NCBI GenBank assembly: GCA_943735955.1
Contig: OX030958.1
Coordinates: 2,473,531 to 2,537,530, forward strand
Direction: 5' to 3'
Length of the DNA: 64,000 nucleotides
DNA from: Piscicola geometra
Taxonomy: Eukaryota > Annelida > Clitellata > Hirudinida > Piscicolidae
The notes under the pieces were generated by a model, which was not told the DNA's origin, made no database searches, and worked only from the letters and a program-made list of their open reading frames with translations. This document shows, one piece after another, positions 38,920 through 49,808 of this stretch. How positions within the stretch are numbered: the stretch's first letter is position 1; every line of letters starts with the position of its first letter. The position numbers were made by a program, and so were the translations under genes.

Positions 38920-39120
38920 TTTTAGGATTCTTGTGTTTCAACATTTTTGAGCTTGTGTCATGTGCAGAAGAGTCGTTCTGAAGACAGTCTGTCCTTCGTC
39001 TGCCTGGTTAAGTAGGTAGCCAGTAGGTGCTACCAAGCTGGTGCCCAGTTTGAGACCCTAGCACTTTTTCCTGAAGAGAGACTACATATGATTAAATGTG
39101 TGGTCCAAGTTTGAGACTGG
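38920..39120 (+). repeat. Repeat related to L-B LINE region
   Basis: TCATGTGCAGAAGAGTCGTT and AGTAGGTAGCCAGTAGGTGC match the inverted sequence at 55000-55110. Confidence 0.7.
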
Positions 39121-39439
39121 TAGTGTTTTTTGTCAAACAATAGAAAAGACTACCAAAATATACAATTCTACCTTTTTAAAATAAGTTTTTCCTGTATTGC
39201 AAATATATTAAATTATTTTAGTCCGTTAGACAGTCTAAAAAAATAATGTCAACTTTATTTTATTAATTTTTCCCGTTTTAAACACTATTTTAGAATTTGT
39301 TATATTAGTCCATTTTTTTGTAAAAGGATCTTAAAGATTAAGTTAAGTTTAGTCCATATATTTTATTTGTCATTTATGCTACATTATCTATATTTATGTT
39401 TATGTTTACAAGTCTCATTTAAATATCTCCCCTTTAGAA

Positions 39440-40402
39440 CAGGTTTCTTAAGTGGTGGGCCGTGGAGCTCTGTTCAGTGGGCCGCCAAACGATTCACGAT
39501 TGGAAAGACTTCATCCTTCTATGTGTAGCTTGTGAAATGATAGGCGAGTCTGCGTGCAATTTAGTATCAAAAATCTCTCTTTCAAATGAACCTGTTGCTA
39601 AAAGAATTAACGAAATGGCTGAAGACTTTGAAAAGCAATTTTTAGAAAAAGTACAGAAGTCGTCGTTTTTGCCATTCAGCTTGACGAGTCCACAGATTTT
39701 TCCAGCAGAGCTATTCTTCTTACGATGATAGTAAAAAAATGAGTGAAGAGCTTCACGGTGTAATTAATAATGTTGTAAAAGTATTAAACTTTATCCGATC
39801 AAGTGCATTGAACACGCGTTTATTTTCTGAACTGTATGAGCCAATGGGTGCTTAACACAATAATTTGATTTTTATACGAAAGTCAGATGGCTTTCTCGTG
39901 TAAAAGTCTTTTTTCGTCTATTTGAACTCTGAAAAAAATTGAAGCCTACGTAAAGCACGATAACCTGCTCTGGTGGATGTTTTTAGCTCCTACAAAATCT
40001 GTCTTGTCGCATACCTTTAAGATATTTTCGGTCTTCTTAATGAGTTGAATCTGTCAATGCAAGGCAACAATACCAACTTGTTCCGTTTCATGGATAAAGC
40101 CTGTGCCTTTCAACAGAAAAATTTTAAAGTGGCTGACAAGCATTGATAAAATAAGATACGACATGTTTACTGCCTTTTCAGAAGCTATTGAAAATGAAAA
40201 CGCTTCTGAGAATGAAGTCACGTTAGCTCTTACAAACAAACTCATTTGTCTCATTACTTATGACAATTGTTACATTACTTCTAATTTTTATAATAAAGAT
40301 ATTGCTTTCCCATTTTCATTTTTGGTCTTAGTGGGCCGTGAAGTCTATAAAAAATTTCCAAGCGATCCGTGGCTTCAAAAAGTTCAAGAACCACTGCTTT
40401 AG
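39440..40402 (+). pseudogene. ZBED5/FAM200-type hAT transposase relic
   Basis: Fragments in order: SLSNEPVAKRINEMAEDFEK, QFLEKVQKSSFLPFSL, then LSMQGNNTNLFRFMDKACAF and VTLALTNKLICL. This is the order of the catalytic and helical domains of the ZBED5/FAM200/GTF2IRD2 hAT branch. Multiple frameshifts; termini not found. Confidence 0.75.
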
Positions 40403-40460
40403 ATTAAAATAATTTTAGGAGCGTGAATTTAATGGAAATATCGTGGATATTCCTTTTAAC

Positions 40461-40545
40461 TAGAGCTGTGCTTTAATCTAAGTTAACTTTCGATTAACGC
40501 GTTAATTAATTAACGATGGTAAACATTTTAACGCATAAAAAAGAT
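40461..40545 (+). mobile_element. Isolated hAT-A left terminus
   Basis: TAGAGCTGTGCTTTAATCTA followed by the GATTAACGCGTTAATTAATT block; nothing else of the element remains. Confidence 0.8.
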
Positions 40546-40863
40546 GACCTACAATGGTTACTTTACAGTAGAAAAAGAACCACTGAGCAGAAGGAATTAT
40601 GGACATGCTGTGACCGTTACTGCAAGGCTCATTGCCATATTGTAAACTGAAAAGTGATCAAACCGCTATGTAAACATTCATACGCTGCATCTAGTGGGAA
40701 GCTGAGAAAGTTCAAGTTTGATCAGCCATCAAACTTCGTGCAGAAGTAACAGAAAACCAGCAAGAAGTAGCATTCAATCAGAGTTGGCGAGTTTGAGTGC
40801 AGTATCGAAAATAGAAACAACAAATCCTTTCAGTGCCGATTAGTCAAAATACATGCATATATG

Positions 40864-42755
40864 TTAGGGTGCTTCCATCCATAATGCTAAATTTTTAAAT
40901 TAGGTATTCATTATCGACCAACCCATCATTTGATGATGTCTCACATAAAAACTCAATAGCCAAAATATTTCTTAATTAAATTAATATTTAGAACATGCTC
41001 AACACGTTTCAAAATAAACGTTTTTACCATTTTTATCGATTTTCTGACCAAATATGGCAAATACGTATTTTAGAACTTCCACTAATTTTACATTGGGACG
41101 GTAAGATAATGGATGACCTTACTGGTTCAGAACGGGTTAAAGTCGATCGACTTCCAATTCTGGTTTCTGGACAGGATGTGGTAAAATTGTTAGCTGTCCC
41201 TAAGCTCCAAGATGGCACGGCGGCTTCAATGTCACAAGCAATCACACAAACTATTGATGAATGGGGCTTGCGAGACAGGATCAAGGGTCTCTGCTTTGAT
41301 ACAACGCCTTCAAGTGCTGGAACAAAAGGTGGCACTTGTATTCGTCTGGAAGCAGAGCTTGGTCGACAATTAATCAATTTGGCCTGTCGTCACCACATCT
41401 CCGAAATTATTCTTGAAAAGGTTTTCAGCGTTCATGACGTCTCAAGGTCTCCTAACATGGAGTTGTTTGGTCATTTCAAAATTTGTTGGCCCCGTATTGA
41501 CCAGAAGTTATTTTGTACAGCAGTTGAAGATAACACTTTAGCAAGTATGATAGCTCCTTGGAAGGATGATGTCATAAAGTTTGCACAGTCTCAGCTGAAT
41601 AAATTTCAACCTCGTGACGACTACTGTGAATTGCTTGAACTGTCTATCATTTTCTTAGGAGGCACACCTGAACGTGGAATACGGTTTCGGTACCCTGGTG
41701 CTATTCACAGAGCTCGATGGATGTGGTTATTTCGCAAACAATACGATCCACTAGACGCAGGCGCCAGCTGTCGAAAATCTAGAGGTCTTTCCTATGGTCA
41801 GAAAATATGGCATCACCTGCAAGAAGTAAGTTTGTTCATCACTAAAGTATATCTGAAATACTGGTTTGAAAGTCCAGCTGCAAACTGTGCTCCACGACAA
41901 GACCTTGCACTGTTATGTGCTTTATCTGAATATCCAAATACTGAAATTGCCAAGGCTGCCACTACAGCCTTTGGTATCTCTCTGAAACACTTATTGCTTT
42001 TGGCTTCTTTGATGATGCTGTCACTATAGAGGAGAAGCGCTTGATGGTAGTGGCACTCCAAGAAGTTGAAGGCTCAGATGAGCCTCTAAAACGAATTCAG
42101 CCATTTGAGCATCCAACTACTAAGAAACTTCACAACTTTGTTACAAAGAGCACTAACTATTTATTCACGATTCTTGGCATATCCCAGGACTTCTTGCAGG
42201 TCGATCCCAGTGAGTGGGAATCTCAATCAGAGTATCAAGAAAGCAAACGACTTGTGCAATCTGTCAAAGTCGTCAATGACTTGGCTGAACGTGGGGTTGC
42301 GTTGATTCAAGAGTTCAACACGAGTTTGACACGCAATGAAGAACAGAAGCAATATCTCCTTCAAGTCGTCGAGGACCATAGAAAAAGTTTTCGGCACCGA
42401 CTAAGTCATCAGCAGTTGATGCCAAGTTACAGTTAGTTCCCAAAGAACATAAACGTTAGGACTTTTGAATGACTTTTGATGACTATTGAATATTAATACT
42501 GATAATTTTGATTTTGACGCTGGATACATTTCCAGTTAATAAAGTATCTACAACTGTCATAGATGTGTTCTACAGGTTTTAACTCGCGATCGCAGGTTTT
42601 GACACAAATATTGAAAACTTTGAAAGCGTTGAGCATGTCCTAAATATTATTATTTTCCACCAATTTTTTTTTTACAGCCTTTTTCTAACTAGCATCATGT
42701 AATGCAGGGTTGGCGAACACGATCCTGATACTTTCATTTTTTGGAAGCACCCTAA
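40864..42755 (+). mobile_element. 1.9-kb DNA transposon, superfamily unassigned, TIRs and 6-bp TSD
   Basis: Termini TTAGGGTGCTTCCA and TGGAAGCACCCTAA are perfect 14-bp inverted repeats. TATATG flanks both ends (40858-40863, 42756-42761). It encloses one transposase-like gene and little else. Confidence 0.85.
40995..42436 (+). pseudogene. Transposase-like gene of the 40864-42755 element, one frameshift
   Basis: Frame 1 (40995-42029, 344 codons) then frame 2 (42041-42436). Conserved-looking blocks: DRLPILVSGQDVVKLLAVPK, IKGLCFDTTPSSAGTKGGTC, LINLACRHHISEIILEKVF, LLELSIIFLGGTPERGIRF and GAIHRARWMWLFRKQYDP. CFDTT could hold a catalytic Asp, and CRHH fits the C/D(2)H motif known from hAT, MULE and CACTA-type transposases. 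I recognise similar sequences as repeated hypothetical proteins in invertebrates but cannot name a superfamily. The frameshift near 42010-42040 is the only clear break. The 6-bp TSD does not fit hAT (8) or Tc1 (2). Confidence 0.75.
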
Positions 42756-42944
42756 TATATGTGTTTCATGGACCTGACTTAGAAATCCTACTTTTTATTA
42801 TCACTTTTTCATAACTCTCGTATTTTTATGAAACTCATTTGAAAGAAAAATAAATTCAAAAAATCAAATATTTTTATTCAGAATCAGATTATTGTAGACC
42901 GTTCAAATACCTTTCAAAAAAATATTTTTCATACACCCATTTTT

Positions 42945-43055
42945 GAGGGTTGGGCGTTGTGATGGTTGGGCGTTTCAATATTTAGGCGTTGTGATGGTTG
43001 GGCGTTAAGAAGTTTCATGTTACGGTATTGTGATAATTGGGCGTTGTGAAGGCGA
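42945..43055. repeat. GGTTGGGCGTTGTGAT tandem repeat
   Basis: Five to six imperfect units; a single related unit occurs inverted at 55800-55830. Confidence 0.8.
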
Positions 43056-43566
43056 CCCAGCTTATGTCAATCATTTCAAAAGAAAAATTTATTACCGAAA
43101 TGGAGCAGAGAAAAATTAATCAGAGTTTCAATTGGTTAAGAATTGGCACATCATTAGACCCCCAATTAAAAAATTTTAAGTTTTTTAAGAAAACGAGAGT
43201 TAAAAAAACAAGTAAAAAATGAGAAAGCCCCCAATGCCTTCACCAAATAAGAGACTACGAACATATTTAACTTCAGATTCTGAAGATGAAGATATCTCAA
43301 TGATTCTTAAATCAATAATTCAACGTTATAGAACAGAATCTGAAGTAGGCTTTGAGAGACGTGCTCTTGTTTGGTGGCAACAACATGAAGGAGCAAAACT
43401 GGCAAGAAAGTACAGTGCTGCTCATATTATTATAAATTTTCACTTTTTTTGTGCTATTATTTGTTTTCAAAGCCATTTAATTTTTCTTTAAAACTTACCA
43501 AAGATTTTTTCAGTATACATTCCGTTACTGTAGCATTATATTTGTGGCTGAAAAAACTTAGGTTTG

Positions 43567-43787
43567 TTAGTATAACGTCACTAAAAATGAAGAGGTAGAT
43601 GGGGTCGCAAAAGGAAGACGACGCCTCACTTCACAGAGCTTTTTCCTAACAGCAGATGCACACAGTTTTACAACTTGATCTTCCAGTTCTTGTTCCAGCT
43701 TCCTGGGAAAAGACGCAAGTGTTTGAGACGTCGTTTCCCTCTTACGACCATTTACGAATCTTAATCTATAACTTTTGTCTGAAAAGT
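43567..43787 (-). pseudogene. Possible pogo-like helix-turn-helix remnant
   Basis: Frame reads GRKRETTSQTLASFPRKLEQ, ELEDQVVKLCASAVRKKLCE. The LEQELEDQVVKL pattern resembles DNA-binding N-termini of pogo/Tigger transposases, which would fit the TA duplication. Weak similarity only. Confidence 0.3.
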
Positions 43788-44172
43788 CCACAAACTAGAA
43801 ACCGACCGAAACAGATATTTTTATTTCGGCCGAAACCGAAATTAGGCCGAAATTGAAATTCAATTTTCGGCCGACACCGAAATTAAACCGAAATTGTAAT
43901 CAGATTTTCGGCCGAAACCGAAGCCGAAACCGAAGTTTTTCCCAACTTTTATTAAAAACAAAAAAATGGTTTTTAACGATGATAATGTAAGTTTAATTAG
44001 TAAATCCAAACAAGCGTATATTTTAAGCCAAAAAATAAAAGTTGTTCAACAACAAAAATGGTCTACATAAGTAATTGTTTATTAAAATCAAAAAATATTA
44101 TTGAATGATGACAATTTCTGTTTAATAATTAAATCCAAACAAACGAATATTGTAAGCAAGAAATAACTGTTT

Positions 44173-44388
44173 TTAAACATTTTCACCAAGAAGGTTACTG
44201 CGACGATCTGCGTAGAATTGCCCTGCAGAACTAAATAGTTGCTCGCTAGCCACACTTGTTAGGGGTGCAGATAAGTATTTTTGAGCAGCAGACTCAAGAC
44301 ATGAATATTGACTGCAATGCCAATATATTGGATGCTCTGTTGATTCTAGGCTCATTAAGATACGCCTGGGCTTTCGATTCATATACAC
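44173..44388 (-). pseudogene. hAT transposase C-terminal dimerisation region
   Basis: AAQKYLSAPLTSVASEQLFS, SAGQFYADRRSNLLGENV is the canonical hAT C-terminal block. The catalytic core between this and 45325 is missing or unrecognisable. Confidence 0.85.
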
Positions 44389-44507
44389 TGTTTACATAAG
44401 CAAGGATATCTAGAATTCCAAATGCTTGTACATGTCATTCGAACAATTAGTCTAATGACACCCATAAATCAATCAACCACGATAACTAATAGATATCTAA
44501 TAGCAGA

Positions 44508-44575
44508 GGCGGCGATCTGTAGAAAATCTTGAGGGGATCCACCCCAGGGTTAGAATCAAAGAACTGGTATTGGTC
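44508..44575 (+). repeat. Left end of GGCGGCGATC MITE, copy 3
   Basis: AGAGGCGGCGATCTGTAGAA followed by AATCTTGAGGGGATCC matches the starts of the MITEs at 38348 and 55481. The right end was not found. Confidence 0.6.
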
Positions 44576-44579
44576 AATT

Positions 44580-45245
44580 CAGTGACTGCGATACTATTTA
44601 GTATTGGTTGCTGTGTTGCGAATTATTTTTGTATCAACTACTAATATTTGTATGGCCAACCATTGAAAAATATTCGATACTTAATAAAAAATATTTTTCT
44701 ATTGCCACTTTAAGCGATTTGAAGAAAATAACGATTTTAATAGCTTTTATTATTGGTCATCTATATAAATTCAATTACAATTAGCTATCAACCCTACTAA
44801 TATCAAAACCACCACTCTAAAAATATAACCATGGTCCACGAGTTTGAAGAAAAATTTAACTTTCTTTTAAATTTTTTAGCGATTTAAGAAAAAAAAAGTT
44901 TTGCACTGCGTGCTATAGATTCAATTAATGTTATTATTATGTTTTTTCATTCATTTACTTTTTTTTTTCTCAATGATTTTATGAACGACTAAAAAAAGTT
45001 TCCACAAATCCTTTTATTATTTTTTAAAATGTATTTATCAATTCTTTTTCTAAAAAAATAAATTTGCATAACATTAAAATAACTATTTAAAAAATGTGTG
45101 CAGATTTGTATCCATATGCCTATGTTCCAATAAAAAAGTGATATTCCTTTCAATAGTGTCAAATGTAACAATAAATGAATAATAATGGGCAAAAAGATTT
45201 GCACAGTGTGCAGAACAGTGGAAAAACAATGCACGCGGATGCTCA
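44580..45245. other. AT-rich interior of the hAT element, no gene seen
   Basis: Region where the transposase catalytic core should lie; stops in all frames. Confidence 0.4.
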
Positions 45246-45324
45246 CTGCTGATAAAAGCCTTTATATCGGCCGCTCATGTTAGCAGCGCCGTCATAAGTC
45301 TGTGCTCTGAGATTACCTGCTTGC

Positions 45325-45831
45325 TCAGTGAGCTTTTGCTTGGAAAGCTGTGCGAGAAATTGATGGTTTCTTCAATTTTTGAAGTTGGAACACAGCGTGA
45401 GAGTGGCATGCTGATTTTTCATGCTTTTCAAAATTTTCAATTGCTTTTTTCCAGTTAACAAAACCATTGTCTATAAAAGCGTCTTCATTTTGTGTGGTTA
45501 ATGATAATAAAGACAGGCTTTTAGCTTTTGAACAATGGAAGCCTAAAACTTTGTTTATCTCGGTTACATGGAGCCAATGAAAGCGCTTAAACCATGCCGA
45601 TTGGAATGTGAGAATTTTCATTCTCTTTCCAACAAGTGATTCCTGTTTTAAAAGATGCATTACATACAATGGCTGATTAGGAACATAAAAGACAGTATTT
45701 TCTTGAATATTTGTAGATGACTGTGTGTTGACTGCTGTAGTTGGACATTCAACTTTTTCTGAAGTACTTCTGCTACTTTGATAATTAGATGTTTCTGTTG
45801 ATTTACCTTGTAAGTGAAGGTTTTTGCGCAC
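45325..45831 (-). pseudogene. hAT transposase N-terminal TTF/ZMYM-type zinc-finger region
   Basis: Frame contains FHWLHVTEINKVLGFHCSKA and FIDNGFVNWKKAIENFEKHE then KSACH, the TTF-type zinc-finger layout of ZMYM/ZNF862-like hAT proteins. Its 5' end stops at the LINE insertion near 45832. Confidence 0.7.
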
Positions 45832-45847
45832 CTGGTTGAACTAAACA

Positions 45848-46865
45848 TGGCTGCTCAAAATTGTTTCATAAATGAAATCTTGTGCTATTTACTAAATAAT
45901 TTAAACAGTTTAAATAATGAAACATTTTTATCTAATACTGCTGAATTTTTTACAACCGAAGAAATAACTTTATCAAAAAAGTTGCTAAACACCGAATTCA
46001 AAAGTCTTAATATTGATAAAATTAAATTCGTTCAACATGGCAACACTAAAAAAGATAAACTCATGGATATAATTGAAGTGTTGTTGCACATCCGTGACAA
46101 CTTTGGACTTAATCGTATGCCAATCTCAATAGGATACCGGTTAGTACAAATCTCAATTGTGAATCCATATATCAAAAAATTGAACAACTTTTCGACAACA
46201 AATTCGACGCCATTATCAACAAACATACAAAAGATATACAACAATTAAGTGAGAGTGTATTGAACGTTAACAACCAATTGTACAATTTGAAAAATACATT
46301 TGAACAAACGTTGAATAATTTAAAAAGTAAGTACAATACTCGGCTATGGTCTGAAATAATTCAAAGTCCAAATCCGAACAACAACAACAATAGTAATGTG
46401 CAGCATAACAGTATCAATAACAATAACAGTTCTACCACTACTACTAATAATAATCCTGTAAATAATATACAACCAACACTGCAACAAAACACTCAATTAT
46501 TATCTACCAATCCAAACAAACCCAAGGTTTTGCTGATTGGTAAAAACAGGGATGTTACAACAAAATTAATTAATGGCGTGCCAATTGTTAAAAAAACTTT
46601 TCTCCATTTAAGTAAAGTGCCACGTTGCACTAGCAAAGACATAACAGCCCATTATGCACAACATGATATCAACATTATATCGTGTTATGCTAGTATTAAA
46701 ATGACACCTGATCAACCTAAGCCTAAAAATGACCAATCCACTGTCTCTACAGCATTCCGTATTTGTTTGGAGGAAAAAGACATAGAAAAATTCTGTAACG
46801 CTGACATCCATCCGGACGATGCGGTATTAAAATATTGGCAATTCAATCACAAACCTACCTCATAA
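45848..46865 (+). pseudogene. LINE ORF1 protein, one frameshift
   Basis: Starts MAAQNCFINEILCYLLNNLN. Frame shifts near 46150 into ...CESIYQKIEQLFDNKFDAII, a coiled-coil-like stretch, then an Asn/Ser/Thr-rich linker (46370-46460) and a conserved C-terminal domain KVPRCTSKDITAHYAQHDIN ... DIHPDDAVLKYWQF. Likely the RNA-binding chaperone of the element. It stops with TAA at 46863, overlapping the ORF2 ATG. Confidence 0.75.
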
Positions 46866-49808
46866 TGGCTCCCGACGTTCTGCTGCCTTTTGACCCAGAC
46901 ATTCATCTATTTAACTCATTGAATCTGTCTTCATCAAGCTCTCCAACAACCTCGCCCTCTAATCTTCTTGCCAATGTTCAGAACTTTGATTTTAATTTTT
47001 CTTTGCTGCATATTAATGCAAGAAGTTTATATAACAAAATGGAAGAACTTAATTTTTTGTTGAAGGAAATTAATCTACAAATTTCTGTAATTGGTGTGTC
47101 AGAAACCTGGTTGGATGACACGTCATCACAACTTATTTCAATCCCTGGTTACACATTTATAAGTAAAAATAGGGAAAATCGCATTGGAGGCGGTGTAGGT
47201 TTTTTTATATCTAGCAGACTTTATTACATAGTAAGAGATGATCTTTGTCCAAACTCTCAAGTTTTTGATTGGCTATGTATTGAAATAATTTCTGAAAACT
47301 CTCCTAATGTTCTCTTAATCATTGTTTATAGACCACCAAATACAGATCCATTACTTTTTAATGATGCACTCACTAAAACATTAAGAAATAAATCGATAAA
47401 AAATAATTTAATTTATATCCTTGGGGATTTCAATATTAATATATTAAATAGTGATTGTAATATATCAAATGATTTTACCAATTTGATGTCATCATTCAAC
47501 TTTATCCCACTCATCACTCACCCAACAAGAGTTACTTCATATTCCAGCACGCTTATCGACAATATATACACAAATAACCTACAACTACACAAGTCTAATA
47601 TTTTGTCAAATGATTTATCCGACCACTATCCTATTTGCACCTTTTCGAAACTACAATTTAAACAAAAATCTTTCACCCCACAAAATAATTTCGTATTTTC
47701 AGATAGGAATATTTTCAAATTAAATAGTTTTTTGTTATCACATGATTGGAGCAAGGTTTTGTCTTCTGACGACATAGATTTTGTCACAAAACACTTCATC
47801 GAAACAATACAAAGTGGTCTAACTACTCATTGTCAACATAATAACAGACATAATACTTGCTTGCGTAAACAAGCTTGGCTGACAAAAGCTCTTTTAGTTT
47901 CTTCAAAACACAAAAACAAGTTGTATAAAAAATGTATTATCTCTCCAACTGATCTCAATATAACTACTTATAAAACTTATAAAAACTTATTTCATTCTCT
48001 TTGCAGAATTTCTAAAAATAAATACAATAAAGAAGAATTCATTAAGCATAAAAATAATATTAAGAAAACATGGGATTTAATAAAATATCATTTAAATAAC
48101 TACAATAAACAAAATAATATTACATTGAAAATTAACAATGAAATAATTACGGACAAATCTTCTATCGCAACTATTTTTAATAGTCAGTTTGCTGCTTTTT
48201 CTGAAAACAAAAATAATCATATTACAAAATCATATCTGAATAAAAGTCCACAAAATTCTTTTTTTCTCTTAGAAACAGATTTAATTGAAATAAGCTCTAT
48301 CATTAAAACCATTTCAAATACATCTAGCTGTGGCGATGACCAAATTTCTAACAAACTTTTAAAGAAAATTTCACCAAATATATTAATTCCACTTACACAT
48401 CTAATTAACGTATCTCTTAAAACAGGTTCATTTCCTTCTCTTTTTAAATTATCCAAAATTATTCCAATACATAAAAATGGTTTAGAAAATGATTCGAACA
48501 ATTATAGACCCATATCACTTTTATCTTCTATATCAAAAATTTTAGAAAAAATTGTTTTTAATCGACTTAATAATTTCATGGAAAACGAAAATATTCTATC
48601 ACCTAGCCAATACGGTTTCACAAAAGGCAGTTCTACGGAACTAGCCATTTTGGATGTTGTGCATCATGTTGCTACTGGTATTGATTCTCGCTTACACACA
48701 TTAGGTATTTTCATTGATTTTTCCAAGGCATTTGATACCATTAACCATTCTATCTTGCTTGATAAATTATTTCACTATGGAATACGTGGAACATGTCACA
48801 AATGGTTCTATGAATATTTAAGAAATCGTTCCCAATATGTATACATTGATGGTGTAACATCTAACACACTAAAGATTAACACTGGTGTACCACAAGGATC
48901 TATTTTAGGACCTTTGTTATTTAACATTTATGTTAATGATTTAATGAATCTTTCCGAAATTGCCAAATTTGTCCTTTATGCTGACGACACTACAGTATTG
49001 TTCCAAGACAAAAATGTTAATAATCTTATTTTAAAAACAAATACTTTTCTTAATTTGCTACATCAATGGACAATTGACAACCAACTATGCATCAACTATG
49101 CAAAAACATGCAGCATTCTTTTTGGCCCTAAAATAAAAACAAACATTATTAATTATACACTTACAATTTATTCTTATATTATAGAGAGTCGATTATACAA
49201 AATTCTTAGGTATTTATATAACCAGTAATCTTTCTTGGAATGAACATATAATGTATATATCAAAAAAACTTTCAAAAAATATTGGTATTTTACATAAACT
49301 TAAACACAATTTACCATCTCATATAATTAAGCTACTCTATTCTACTTTAATTCTACCTTACTTGACCTATTGTCTCCCTTTATGGGGACTTGCTTGCAAA
49401 ACTCATTTACATCCTTTAAATGTTATACAAAATAATTTTCTTAGGGTCCTGTTTAATTTACACTCTCATGACCACATATCTCATCTGTATCATCCAGCTC
49501 AAATTTTAACAATCAATCAGTTATACATCTTTAAAACCTATATTCTTTTTCATAAACTTATAATAATAAAAACATCCTCCTATTTTACACATTTAATACA
49601 TTCCTTCACATCCAACTGCACACGAACATTGAGAACTAAGTCTGACTATTACTTACAAACTCCAAGAACCAATTTCTATCTTAATAGTCCAATCTATGCA
49701 GGGCTCCAACTCTGGAACAGATTGCCATTGAATTTGAAAAATATACAGCAAACCCTTAATTTTAAGAAAATAATTAAACCACTTATAATTTCCAATCACT
49801 TTAATTAA
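46865..49808 (+). pseudogene. LINE ORF2: AP endonuclease + reverse transcriptase, one frameshift
   Basis: Start chosen at 46865 (MAPDVLLPFDPD) because it overlaps the ORF1 stop; an in-frame ATG lies 30 nt upstream. Endonuclease motifs LLHINARSLYNKMEELN, VSETWLDD, IVYRPPN, YILGDFNINIL and LSDHYPI, then RT motifs NNYRPISLLSSISKILEKIV, FIDFSKAFDTINHSILLDKL, TGVPQGSILGPLLFNIYVND and catalytic LYADDTTVLF. The frame breaks near 49200 (TKFLGIYITSNLSWNEH resumes) and ends at 49808. Expected of a CR1/Jockey-type target-primed retrotransposon. Confidence 0.93.

Noticed and set aside
40864..40877. TTAGGG at a transposon end read as telomeric repeat
   Set aside because: It occurs once, inside a 14-bp inverted repeat with a 6-bp duplication outside; there is no TTAGGG array.
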